64,000 nucleotides of DNA from Solobacterium sp. Lineage in GTDB: Bacteria; Bacillota_I; Bacilli_A; Erysipelotrichales; Erysipelotrichaceae. This document shows, piece by piece, positions 25,160 through 33,633 of this stretch. The stretch covers positions 1-64,000 of the forward strand of contig JAFRJJ010000090.1 in the NCBI GenBank assembly GCA_017432325.1, written 5' to 3'. Each line of letters opens with the position of its first letter. The stretch's first letter is position 1. The notes below the pieces were generated by a model, which made no database searches, was not told the origin of the DNA, and saw only the letters and a program-made list of their open reading frames with translations. A program made the position numbers and the translations under genes.

Positions 25160-25846
25160 GTGCGACTTGTTCGCCGCCGAAAATGCGGCGCACAGCGCTG
25201 TCTTCATTCAGTTCTGTGAACTGATAATTCGAGAGGTGGAATGAAGGAGTAACGCCCTGAAACGCCTCCCCTGATACTCCGGCATGCAGAGGCCAAACTC
25301 TGTGTGAAGCCCGGTAAAGTCGGCAGAGAGATGCCGTAACAGGTTAAGCTGACGAAAGCTGTCCAGAGGTGGACGGTGCATCCTATATGCCGGGGGTCTA
25401 TAAGATACCCATGGTGAGAATGACAGAGATGTCTGACGAAACTCCCGAACGTAAAGGTCTAAAAGTGCCACGCTCAGAAATGGGTGTGTGGGTTAAAGCC
25501 CAGGCAGTGCGGTTGAGTAGAAATGGTTGTTACGAAAAGCCGTGGCACGTTACAGGCGTGTCCAAGCTGTCAGGCCCAGAGGGAACACCTAAAGGTATGT
25601 ATGTACAGATAGAATTATCGGAACAAGGAAAGGCAGGAAGTCCACTGGATAATCCGACGAAGAATAATAAGCGGATGAACTCCTGCTGAAAAGCAGTGGT
25701 CGAACCTATGATATCGTCTGCCAAAAAGAGGACGGTTAGGAATGGCCACGAGTCAGGCAAAACGTCAGCAGTACACAACCACTATTCATGCAGTCGAGTA
25801 AGAAAAAGAAATTGTCGCTCGGTTTCATAGGAATGGGGTGATGTAC

Positions 25847-27718
25847 ATGGCACAGAAAGCTAAGAAGAAAAGCAAGATGCGCCATGCGGAATACTATGAC
25901 ATGCAGAAAACCTTTGACGACCTGTATGCCGGCAGCAAAAACGGTGAAGTCTTTGGGCACCTGATGGAAATCATCAGTGCTCCGAACAACATCAAACTGG
26001 CATTCAGAAATATCAAAGGCAATGATGGCAGTCATACCGCAGGCACGGATGGGCGGACAATCGAATCATTGGCAGTCATGCCAGAGGATAAGTTTGTAAA
26101 GCTCATCCAGAAACAATTCAGGAGGTATGAGCCAAAGGCAGTAAGAAGAGTAGAAATACCGAAGCCAAACGGGAAACTGAGGCCTCTGGGAATACCGTGT
26201 ATTATCGACCGAATAGTACAGCAATGTATCTTGCAGGTCATGGAGCCGATCTGCGAAGCAAAGTTCTATGAGCACTCTTATGGGTTCAGACCGTGTCGGA
26301 GCGCAGAAAATGCGATTGCCTATGCGTATGGGCTCGCCCAGATGAACAAGCTTCACTACGTAGTCGATGTGGACGTTAAAGGATTCTTCGATAACGTTGA
26401 CCACAGAAAGCTGCTGAAGCAGATATGGACTTTAGGTATACGGGACACCAAGTTGATTCAGATCATCAAGGCCATGCTGAAAGCACCAATCGAAATGCCC
26501 AACGGAGAAACCGTCCTCCCATCAAAGGGAACGCCGCAAGGCGGTATCCTTTCACCATTGCTGGCCAACATCGTCCTCAATGAACTGGACTGGTGGATAG
26601 CCTCTCAATGGGATGAAATGGTGGGGCACATGAAACATCCATGTAAAGTGACCTATTATCCCAACGGCGCTGAGAAAAAGTGCAACAGCTATACGGCCTT
26701 GAAGAAAAGCAACCTCAAGGAGATGCGGATTGTCCGTTATGCGGACGATTTCAAGATATTTTGCAGAACCAAAGAGGATGCTGAGAAAACCTATCATGCA
26801 GTTAAAGACTGGCTGTGGAAACGGCTAAAACTGGAAGTTTCTGATGAAAAGTCCAAAGTGACGAATCTCAGGAAGCGTGACAGTGAGTTCTTGGGTTTTC
26901 GCATAAAACTGCGGCGTAAAGGTAACTCTTGGGTGATAACTTCAAATGTCTGCGATAAAGCTACCCAAAGGATCAGCAGGGAAATGGCTGAAACCGTAAG
27001 GGCGATACAAAGCAGTAAGACGGCTGAAGAAATAAGCCTGAACGTGGGTGACTATAACGCCAAAGTGATCGGAGTGCAGGACTATTACTGCATTGCGACA
27101 AGGGTCAACTTGAATTTCAGCGATATCGCCCGTCCAATCAATGGACAGCTTCTCCATCGCATTGATGGAATCAAGAAGCAAGGCGAAATCAAAAACAGAT
27201 ATCTGAGGAAACGGTACGGAAAATCGAAGCAAATGCGATGGGTTGGAGAAACGCCGCTGGTTCCATTAGCCTACGTGCAGTTCAAGATTCCAATGCGAAA
27301 AAGCCGAAAGATCAACCCGTACACGCCTGAAGGTAGAGCGGAGATACACGACAATCTCAGGATTGATGTGAATTCAATGCTCTGGCTGATGCGGCATCCG
27401 ATACCGACCGAATCGGTGAGGTACAATGACAACCGGGTCTCCCTTTATGCAGGGCAGGACGGTAAATGTGCGATCACCGGGAAGGAACTGGATGTGCATA
27501 CCTGTGTCTGCTACAGGAAAGCGTACGATTGTAAGAAGGGCAAGGACAGCTACCAGAACCTGATGCTTCTTTCGTTGCAGGGATTGGCTATAGTCAGCTC
27601 GGATGACATGGCTTCTGTAGCGGTGTTGGTGAAGGAATACTCTTTGAATGCCAAAGCTATTACCAAAGTGAACAAACTGCGCGCTACCGCAGGCCTGCCG
27701 TTACTGGCGGCGAAGTAG
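25847..27718 (+). CDS. ltrA: Group II intron reverse transcriptase/maturase
   Basis: The 623 residues contain the RT core with RRVEIPKPNGKLRPLGIP, YGFRPCRS, VVDVDVKGFFDNVDH (first catalytic Asp), GTPQGGILSPLLANI and VRYADDFKIF (YADD near residues 298-301). A maturase X domain follows, then a C-terminal endonuclease-like region (YAGQDGKCAITGKEL ... YQNLMLLSL). The endonuclease region lacks the His-His pair usually seen in the HNH motif, so target cleavage may be impaired. The ATG at 25847 is favoured by GGGG spaced 8 bases away; upstream GTG and ATG codons at 25838 and 25841 are alternatives. Confidence 0.92.
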   Translation: MAQKAKKKSKMRHAEYYDMQKTFDDLYAGSKNGEVFGHLMEIISAPNNIKLAFRNIKGNDGSHTAGTDGRTIESLAVMPEDKFVKLIQKQFRRYEPKAVRRVEIPKPNGKLRPLGIPCIIDRIVQQCILQVMEPICEAKFYEHSYGFRPCRSAENAIAYAYGLAQMNKLHYVVDVDVKGFFDNVDHRKLLKQIWTLGIRDTKLIQIIKAMLKAPIEMPNGETVLPSKGTPQGGILSPLLANIVLNELDWWIASQWDEMVGHMKHPCKVTYYPNGAEKKCNSYTALKKSNLKEMRIVRYADDFKIFCRTKEDAEKTYHAVKDWLWKRLKLEVSDEKSKVTNLRKRDSEFLGFRIKLRRKGNSWVITSNVCDKATQRISREMAETVRAIQSSKTAEEISLNVGDYNAKVIGVQDYYCIATRVNLNFSDIARPINGQLLHRIDGIKKQGEIKNRYLRKRYGKSKQMRWVGETPLVPLAYVQFKIPMRKSRKINPYTPEGRAEIHDNLRIDVNSMLWLMRHPIPTESVRYNDNRVSLYAGQDGKCAITGKELDVHTCVCYRKAYDCKKGKDSYQNLMLLSLQGLAIVSSDDMASVAVLVKEYSLNAKAITKVNKLRATAGLPLLAAK

Positions 27719-27777
27719 CAAACTTAGCCAATGTGAAAGAGTGATTGTGTATCACTGCTGAAACTATGCTTGATGGA

Positions 27778-27811
27778 ACGCCGGATGCGGTGAAAGTCGC
27801 ATGTCCGGTGT
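27778..27811 (+). ncRNA. Group II intron domain V
   Basis: The segment forms the 34-nt hairpin typical of domain V: cgccggatgcgg, a gaaa-type tetraloop, then cgcatgtccggt. A CGC triad at the base stands in place of the commoner AGC. It lies 60 bases after the maturase stop, as expected. Confidence 0.8.
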
Positions 27812-27860
27812 GAAGTGGGGGAAAACCCGGAGACAATTTCAAAGGGTTACCTATCACTAT

Positions 27861-28990
27861 CCTTTGCCTATATTCATTCTGAAAAGGACATTCTGAAGCT
27901 GGTTACGGCACTGATTGCCAATACCAAAGGAGACGGCAAGGAAGGTGACGAATTCTGGACGAAGTCAGAAACACTTCTCTATTGTGCTCTGATTGGTTAT
28001 ATCCATTATGAAGCGCCTCCGGCTGAGCAGAACTTTGCGACACTGCTGGAGATGCTGAACTCCATGGATACCCGTGAAGATGATGAGGATTATATGAATC
28101 CGGTGGACATCCTGTTTGCCAATCTGAAAAAGAAGAATCCCAATCATTTTGCGGTCCGTCAGTATAACAAGTTCAAGCTTGCGGCAGCGAAGACGCTGAA
28201 ATCCATATTGATCAGCTGCGGTGCCCGGCTTGCTCCCTTTGATATTCAGGAGGTCAGGGATATCACAATGTATGATGAACTGGCGCTGGATACACTGGGA
28301 GACAGGAAAACTGCGTTGTTTCTGATCATGTCTGATACAGATGCGACCTTTAATTTCCTGATCTCCATGATCTACACACAGCTTTTCAACCTGCTGTGTG
28401 AGAAAGCGGATGATGTATACGGCGGCAGGCTGAAAGTTCACGTCCGATGCCTGATCGATGAGACGGCAAATATCGGCCAGATTCCCAATCTGGAGAAGCT
28501 GATCGCGACGATCCGAAGCCGTGAGATCTCCGCCTGCCTTTTTCTGCAGGCACAGAGCCAGCTGAAGGCAATCTACAAGGACAACGCAGATACGATCATC
28601 GGCAACTGTGATTCCAAGATCTTTCTTGGGGGAACGGAGCCGACAACTCTGAAAGAACTGAATCAGTCACTCGGCAAAGAAACAATCGATACCTATAATA
28701 CCGGCGAAAACCGTGGCCGGGAGGAATCACATTCCCTGAATTATCAGAAACTGGGGCATGACCTTCTCTCGGTCGATGAACTTGCGGTGCTTGAAGGAAA
28801 CAAATGTATTCTGCAGCTTCGCGGTGTGCGGCCTTTCCTGTCAGAAAAATATGATCTGACGCAGCATCCGAATTACAAGCTCACAGGTGATTATGACAAA
28901 AGGAAAATGTTCGATATCGAGAAGTTTCTGAACCGGAAGATGGTCCTGAAGCCGGACGAAAAGTACACGGTCATCAATATGGATGCGTGA
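27861..28990 (+). CDS. VirD4-like type IV coupling protein, 3' exon
   Basis: The exon continues the coupling protein from PFAYIHSEKDILKLVTALI to the C-terminus. It carries the Walker B-like region VRCLIDETANIGQIPNLEKL, the RSREISACLFLQAQSQL segment, and IIGNCDSKIFLGGTE, all diagnostic of VirD4/TraG/TcpA ATPases. Its last residues overlap a stem-loop. Without splicing, translation of the 5' exon would end within the intron at 25224. The splice site is inferred from frame and family pattern, so the first codon may differ by a base or two. Confidence 0.85.
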
Positions 28991-29020
28991 TCCAGAGCCA
29001 AGTGGTTCCGGATCTTTTTT
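28989..29020 (+). terminator. Stem-loop after the coupling-protein gene
   Basis: The stem gatccagagcca / tggttccggatc (with wobbles) is followed by a T run and begins within the stop codon. It may attenuate transcription into the pilus genes. Confidence 0.6.
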
Positions 29021-29133
29021 ATTACAGCAAAGGAGGTGATGCCTAACGAGAGTCACATGTTTCGAATTGACGGAATGACCTGAAAACACAGCTCACGAAA
29101 AGACGTTTACGAAACGCGGAAAGGATGGAACTG

Positions 29134-29490
29134 ATGAGCGAAAACATTATTACGATCAAATTTGCAAGAGGCCTGTTGGGTGAGGAATTCACAGCAAAAA
29201 ACGGGAATGAACTGGTCCGGGTGAAAATCCCGAACGAGGATCCGGAGGACCATTCTCCCTGGGCAAGCTTCGTAGTGCCGGTCGATGCTGTCTATGACAG
29301 TCAGAGCGGCAAGGCGATCTGTGTGGATATTCCTGCCGATGGGGAAACCACGATCACCAAATCACATCTGAAGGGAACAGATCCCGACGGAAAGAAACTC
29401 TGGGAAGACGAACGGTATAAGGTAACCAATTCTCATCTGAAGGAGATGGTTGAGTTTTATAAGAAGAAGCCCAGAGAGAACGCACGATAA
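29134..29490 (+). CDS. Conserved Tn1549-type element protein
   Basis: The 118-residue protein matches a family regularly found between the coupling-protein and Maff2 genes: NIITIKFARGLLGEEFTAKNG, LVRVKIPNEDPEDHSPWASFVVP, KAICVDIPADGETTITKSHLKG and LKEMVEFYKKKPRE. Its biochemical role is unknown to me; the beta-rich pattern could fit an OB-like fold. The ATG at 29134 is spaced 8 bases from AAAGGA, whereas the upstream ATG at 29125 is too close. Confidence 0.7.
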   Translation: MSENIITIKFARGLLGEEFTAKNGNELVRVKIPNEDPEDHSPWASFVVPVDAVYDSQSGKAICVDIPADGETTITKSHLKGTDPDGKKLWEDERYKVTNSHLKEMVEFYKKKPRENAR

Positions 29491-29645
29491 TGAACGGCAA
29501 AACTGAATATTCCTATCACAGACGCAGTCGGATCTCAAAAGGGTTCGGCTGCCTTTTTTGTTTCATGGCAGTGACAGCTGCCGTTTATCTTGCCCTCAAT
29601 TCCAGAAAGGCCGGTCACCGGACAAAACACATTAACAACTACTGA
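29490..29645 (+). CDS. Possible small membrane peptide (51 residues)
   Basis: An ATG overlapping the previous stop opens a 51-residue frame with a basic start, one hydrophobic stretch (FGCLFCFMAVTAAVYLAL) and a basic end. A terminator-like hairpin lies inside the same bases, so the region may be regulatory rather than coding. No ribosome site stands out beyond translational coupling. Confidence 0.35.
   Translation: MNGKTEYSYHRRSRISKGFGCLFCFMAVTAAVYLALNSRKAGHRTKHINNY
29524..29559 (+). terminator. Stem-loop upstream of the Maff2 gene
   Basis: A nine-pair stem (gcagtcgga / ttcggctgc) has a loop of about eleven bases and is followed by six T residues. It resembles the 18353 hairpin in layout and probably tunes expression of the secretion genes. 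Confidence 0.55.
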
Positions 29646-29725
29646 GAGGTCCATGAGAAACCGGAAAACAGGAATTTGGGAATACACATTATAAGCCGCA
29701 GAGACGGCAAAGGAGGAAATCGAAT

Positions 29726-29938
29726 ATGGCATTTTTCAACAGCGCAGTTGGTGTACTGCAGACTCTCGTAATCGCTCTTGGCGCAGGCCTCGGTATCTGG
29801 GGTGCAATCAACCTCATGGAAGGTTACGGCAACGACAACCCGGGTGCAAAGTCCCAGGGAATGAAGCAGCTGATGGCAGGAGGAGGTGTCGCACTGATCG
29901 GGACCACTCTTGTACCGCTTCTCGCAGGACTGTTCTGA
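29726..29938 (+). CDS. Maff2-family small membrane protein (pilin-like)
   Basis: The 70 residues have two hydrophobic helices (VLQTLVIALGAGLGIWGAINL and LMAGGGVALIGTTLVPLLAGLF) separated by a short polar loop (EGYGNDNPGAKSQGMKQ). This is the Maff2 pattern, of VirB2/TrbC pilin-like size. AGGAGG precedes the ATG. It sits immediately before the VirB6-like gene, as in other Tn1549-type elements. Confidence 0.85.
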   Translation: MAFFNSAVGVLQTLVIALGAGLGIWGAINLMEGYGNDNPGAKSQGMKQLMAGGGVALIGTTLVPLLAGLF

Positions 29939-29957
29939 TCGGGAGGTGATCTTCTAA

Positions 29958-30824
29958 GTGGACACGATCTTTCAGCAAATCACCGATTGGCTGAAAGAGA
30001 TGCTCGTGGGCGGAATCATGAACAGTCTGACAGGCATTTTCGATGCTGTGAACCAGCAGGTCGGGAATGTCGCGACGCAGGTAGGAACGACCCCGGCGAA
30101 TTTTTCGCCGGGTGTCTTCTCCATGATCAGAGGTGTGTCCGAGTCGGTGATCGTTCCGATAGCCGGCATTATCCTGACATTCATCGCCTGCTACGAGCTG
30201 ATTCAGCTGATCATCGACCATAATAATCTGGCAAATTTTGAGACATGGATCTTTTTCAAGTGGATCTTTAAGACTTTCGTGGCTGTCATGCTCATCACGA
30301 ACTGCTTCAACATTACGATGGCAGTCTTTGATGTGGCACAGCATGTAATTTCATCAGCCGGAGGCATTATCGGAGGAAGTACAGCGATCGACGATTCTGC
30401 CATTGCCGGCATGCAAAGCACGCTGGAAGCCATGGAGGTCGGACCGCTACTGGGTGTCTATCTGCAGACATTCCTTCTGAACTTCGGGATGAGGATCATG
30501 TCTCTGATCATTTTCATTATCATTTACGGACGTATGATCGAAATCTATCTCATGACAAGTCTTGCACCGATCCCGTTTTCTACTTTTGGAAACAGAGAAC
30601 AGAGCCAGATCGGACAGAACTATCTGCGGTCCCTGTTCGCACTGGGATTTCAGGGATTTCTCATCATGATCTGTGTCGGTATCTATGCGGTGCTGATCCG
30701 GGGAATTACCTTCTCCAGTGATGTCGTTGGATCGATCTGGGGAGTTCTGGGATACACCGTTTTGCTCTGCTTCACATTGTTCAAGACCGGAAGCTTGGCA
30801 AAGTCTGTATTCAATGCGCATTAA
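29958..30824 (+). CDS. TrbL/VirB6-like polytopic conjugation protein
   Basis: The 288-residue protein has about six hydrophobic helices (for example VIVPIAGIILTFIACYELIQ, MSLIIFIIIYGRMIEIYLMT and WGVLGYTVLLCFTLF). It also has the SLAPIPFSTFGN segment common to element-borne VirB6-like channels. It likely forms part of the inner-membrane pore for DNA transfer. The start is a GTG following GGGAGGTGAT; no better ATG is present. Confidence 0.8.
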   Translation: MDTIFQQITDWLKEMLVGGIMNSLTGIFDAVNQQVGNVATQVGTTPANFSPGVFSMIRGVSESVIVPIAGIILTFIACYELIQLIIDHNNLANFETWIFFKWIFKTFVAVMLITNCFNITMAVFDVAQHVISSAGGIIGGSTAIDDSAIAGMQSTLEAMEVGPLLGVYLQTFLLNFGMRIMSLIIFIIIYGRMIEIYLMTSLAPIPFSTFGNREQSQIGQNYLRSLFALGFQGFLIMICVGIYAVLIRGITFSSDVVGSIWGVLGYTVLLCFTLFKTGSLAKSVFNAH

Positions 30825-30836
30825 GGAGGTGGCAAC

Positions 30837-31262
30837 TTGTCTGCATATATCTCAGTACCAAGGGATCTGACCAAGGTCAAATCCAAAATCTTTTTCAATC
30901 TGACAAAGCGGCAGCTGATCTGTTTCTCTATCGCAGCGGCGATCGGGATCCCGGCATATTTCCTTCTGCGGAAGACCGGAAACATGAGCTTTGCGGCCAT
31001 GTGCATGATCATCATTATGCTGCCGTTTTTCTTCCTGGCTATGTATGAACGCGACGGAATGCCGCTGGAGGTTCTCTTCCGGCACTTTATTGAAGCTAAG
31101 TTCATCAGGCCCAAGGATAGACCTTATGTGACGAATAACTACTATACGGCTCTGCTCAGGATGGCAGAGGCAGAAAAGGAGGTGGACGCGATTGTTCTTC
31201 AAGCAGAAGAGAAAAAAAGAAAGCGCGGAGTTAAAGCTGCCCGCAAGTCTCACAAAAAGTGA
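30837..31262 (+). CDS. prgI: PrgI-family conjugation membrane protein
   Basis: The 141 residues show the PrgI signature: YISVPRDLTKVKSKIFFNLTKRQLICF, followed by two membrane helices (about 30-48 and 54-72) and YERDGMPLEVLFRHFI. A strongly basic tail (KKRKRGVKAARKSHKK) ends the protein. PrgI is the VirB3-like partner of VirB4. It starts at a TTG after AGGAGGTGG. Its last 71 bases also encode the start of VirB4 in another frame, an unusually long overlap. Confidence 0.85.
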   Translation: MSAYISVPRDLTKVKSKIFFNLTKRQLICFSIAAAIGIPAYFLLRKTGNMSFAAMCMIIIMLPFFFLAMYERDGMPLEVLFRHFIEAKFIRPKDRPYVTNNYYTALLRMAEAEKEVDAIVLQAEEKKRKRGVKAARKSHKK

Positions 31263-33633
31263 AAAGAAACAGGTCGAGAAAATCGTTGCCCGCGCTAAAA
31301 AGGATGACGGGATTCCACGCACAGCGCAGCAGACGATACCGATCGACAGAATGTTTCAGGACGGCATCTGTAGATATGGGCAGAACTACTATACGAAAAC
31401 AATACAGTTTCAGGATATCAATTATCAGCTGGCACAGCAGGAAGACAAAACGGCGATCTTTGAAGAATGGTGCTCCTTCCTGAACTTCTTCGACAGTTCG
31501 GTACACTTTGAACTTTCGTTTATGAATCTGGCAACTGACCCGGCAAGCTTCGAGAAAAACATCCGGATCCCGTTCAGAAAGGACGGATTCGATGATGTCA
31601 GAGAAGAATATTCCAGGATGCTTCGGACACAGCTTGCTCAGGGAAACAACGGTCTGACGAAGACCAAGTATCTGACTTTCGGCATACAGGCAGAATCCAT
31701 GAAACAGGCAAAGCCCAGGCTGATTCATATTCAGACGGATCTGCTGAATAATTTCCGCCGTCTGGGCGTTGTGACGAAAGTACTCAACAGCAAGGAACGC
31801 CTGAAAGTCATGCACGATATGTTCCATATGGGAGATAAGGATCGTTTCGTCTTCGAGTGGAAGTGGCTGAATGAGTCCGGCCTTTCGGTTAAAGACTTTA
31901 TCGCTCCTTCTTCCTTTTCCTTCCCCGGAGGCAGGACCTTCCGCATGGGACCTCTTTATGGAGCTATGTCATATCTGTCCATTACAGCATCGGACCTCTC
32001 CGATCAGCTGCTGAAGGACATTCTTGATATGGAATCCAGTCAGATCGTAACCATGCATATTCACTCAGTGGATCAGAATGAAGCGATCAAGACGGTAAAA
32101 CACACTATTACAGAACTGGATCGTTCCAAGATTGAAGAACAGAAGAAAGCTGTAAGATCCGGCTACGACATGGACATTATTCCTTCTGACCTTGCGACCT
32201 ATGGCAAAGATGCAAAAGCACTGTTGCAGGAGCTGCAGAGCCAGAATGAGCGAATGTTCCTGCTGACATTCCTGATCATGAATACCGGGATGAGCAAACA
32301 GGAGCTGGACAACAATATCTTCCAGGCATCTTCGATTGCGCAGAAGCATAACTGCAACCTGCGCCGTCTGGACTTCCAGCAGGAACAGGCACTGATGAGT
32401 TCGCTGCCGCTGGCCATGAATCAGATTGAAATTGAACGCGGAATGACAACCAGTTCGACGGCGATCTTTGTGCCGTTTACGACTCAGGAACTGTTCCAGG
32501 ACGGAAAAGGTTCTTTGTATTACGGCCTGAATGCTCTTTCCAACAATCTGATTATGGTGGACCGGAAGCTTCTGAAGAACCCGAACGGTCTGATCCTCGG
32601 TACTCCAGGTTCCGGTAAATCATTCAGTGCAAAGCGTGAGATCACCAATGCTTTCCTGGTAACGGATGACGACATTATTATCTGCGATCCGGAAGCGGAA
32701 TACTCTCCGCTGGTCAACAGGCTTAAGGGACAGGTCATCAAGATCAGTCCTACGAGTACGCATCATATTAATCCGATGGACATCAACAGTAACTACTCGG
32801 AAGAAGATAACCCGCTTGCCTTGAAGGCTGACTTCATTCTGTCTCTTTGCGAACTGATCGTGGGAGGCAAAGAAGGCCTGCAGCCGGTGGAGAAAACGGT
32901 TATCGACCGCTGTGTCCATCAGGTATACCAGAACTATTTTGATCATCCGGAACCAGAAAACATGCCGGTCCTTGAGGATCTGTACAACCTCCTGCTGGCT
33001 CAGGAGGAAAAGGAAGCCAGGCATGTCGCAACGGCACTTGAAATCTATGTCAAAGGCTCTCTGAACCTGTTCAATCACAGGACGAATGTCGATATCAGTA
33101 ATCGTCTTGTCTGCTACGACATCAAGGAACTTGGCAAACAGCTGAAGAAGCTGGGAATGCTGATTGTACAGGATCAGGTCTGGGGGCGGGTTACCGCAAA
33201 CCGTGAAGCCGGACGGGCTACCCGGTATTACATGGATGAGTTCCATCTGCTTCTGAAGGAAGAACAGACGGCAGCTTATTCCGTGGAGATCTGGAAGAGA
33301 TTCCGTAAATGGGGCGGCATTCCGACCGGTATCACACAGAACGTTAAAGACCTGCTTTCAAGCCGTGAAGTTGAGAATATCTTTGAGAACTCAGACTTTA
33401 TCTACATGCTCAACCAGGCACAGGGTGACAGACAAATCCTGGCGAAACAACTGAATATTTCTCCGCACCAGCTTTCGTATGTTACCCATTCCGGCGAGGG
33501 CGAAGGCCTCCTGTTTTACGGCAACGTCATTCTGCCGTTTGTGGATCATTTCCCGCAGGATCTGGAGCTCTATCAGATCATGACAACGAAACCCAATGAG
33601 GTATCGAGAGAGGAGGATGTAAGTGCCGGATAA
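31192..33633 (+). CDS. virB4: VirB4-family conjugation ATPase
   Basis: In 813 residues the N-terminal half matches VirB4/TraE (DGICRYGQNYYTKTIQFQDINY). The C-terminal half is an ATPase with Walker A LGTPGSGKSFSAKREI, ICDPEAEYSPL, Walker B RYYMDEFHLLL and GIPTGITQNVKDLLSS. It powers assembly and substrate transfer of the type IV system at the membrane. The TTG start lies within prgI and has AGGAGGTGG upstream. A downstream start would shorten only the basic leader. Confidence 0.92.
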   Translation: MFFKQKRKKESAELKLPASLTKSEKKQVEKIVARAKKDDGIPRTAQQTIPIDRMFQDGICRYGQNYYTKTIQFQDINYQLAQQEDKTAIFEEWCSFLNFFDSSVHFELSFMNLATDPASFEKNIRIPFRKDGFDDVREEYSRMLRTQLAQGNNGLTKTKYLTFGIQAESMKQAKPRLIHIQTDLLNNFRRLGVVTKVLNSKERLKVMHDMFHMGDKDRFVFEWKWLNESGLSVKDFIAPSSFSFPGGRTFRMGPLYGAMSYLSITASDLSDQLLKDILDMESSQIVTMHIHSVDQNEAIKTVKHTITELDRSKIEEQKKAVRSGYDMDIIPSDLATYGKDAKALLQELQSQNERMFLLTFLIMNTGMSKQELDNNIFQASSIAQKHNCNLRRLDFQQEQALMSSLPLAMNQIEIERGMTTSSTAIFVPFTTQELFQDGKGSLYYGLNALSNNLIMVDRKLLKNPNGLILGTPGSGKSFSAKREITNAFLVTDDDIIICDPEAEYSPLVNRLKGQVIKISPTSTHHINPMDINSNYSEEDNPLALKADFILSLCELIVGGKEGLQPVEKTVIDRCVHQVYQNYFDHPEPENMPVLEDLYNLLLAQEEKEARHVATALEIYVKGSLNLFNHRTNVDISNRLVCYDIKELGKQLKKLGMLIVQDQVWGRVTANREAGRATRYYMDEFHLLLKEEQTAAYSVEIWKRFRKWGGIPTGITQNVKDLLSSREVENIFENSDFIYMLNQAQGDRQILAKQLNISPHQLSYVTHSGEGEGLLFYGNVILPFVDHFPQDLELYQIMTTKPNEVSREEDVSAG

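Larger units (their letters stand above)
25160..27860 (+). mobile_element. Group II intron with reverse-transcriptase ORF
   Basis: The 2701-base intron begins with GTGCG, matching the GUGYG consensus, and ends in AT, allowed by the AY rule. The 5' ~680 bases before the reverse-transcriptase gene should form domains I-III. Domain V is recognisable at 27778-27811, and ~50 bases for domain VI follow. The ends are set by restoring the coupling-protein frame. A possible EBS1, ggttgt at 25525-25530, can pair with the last six exon bases acaatc using one GU pair. The orientation matches the host gene, so splicing can restore it. Confidence 0.85.

Noticed and set aside
25369..25689. 106-residue frame within the 5' part of the intron
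   Set aside because: It lies in the structured RNA part (domains I-III) and has no domain or ribosome site.
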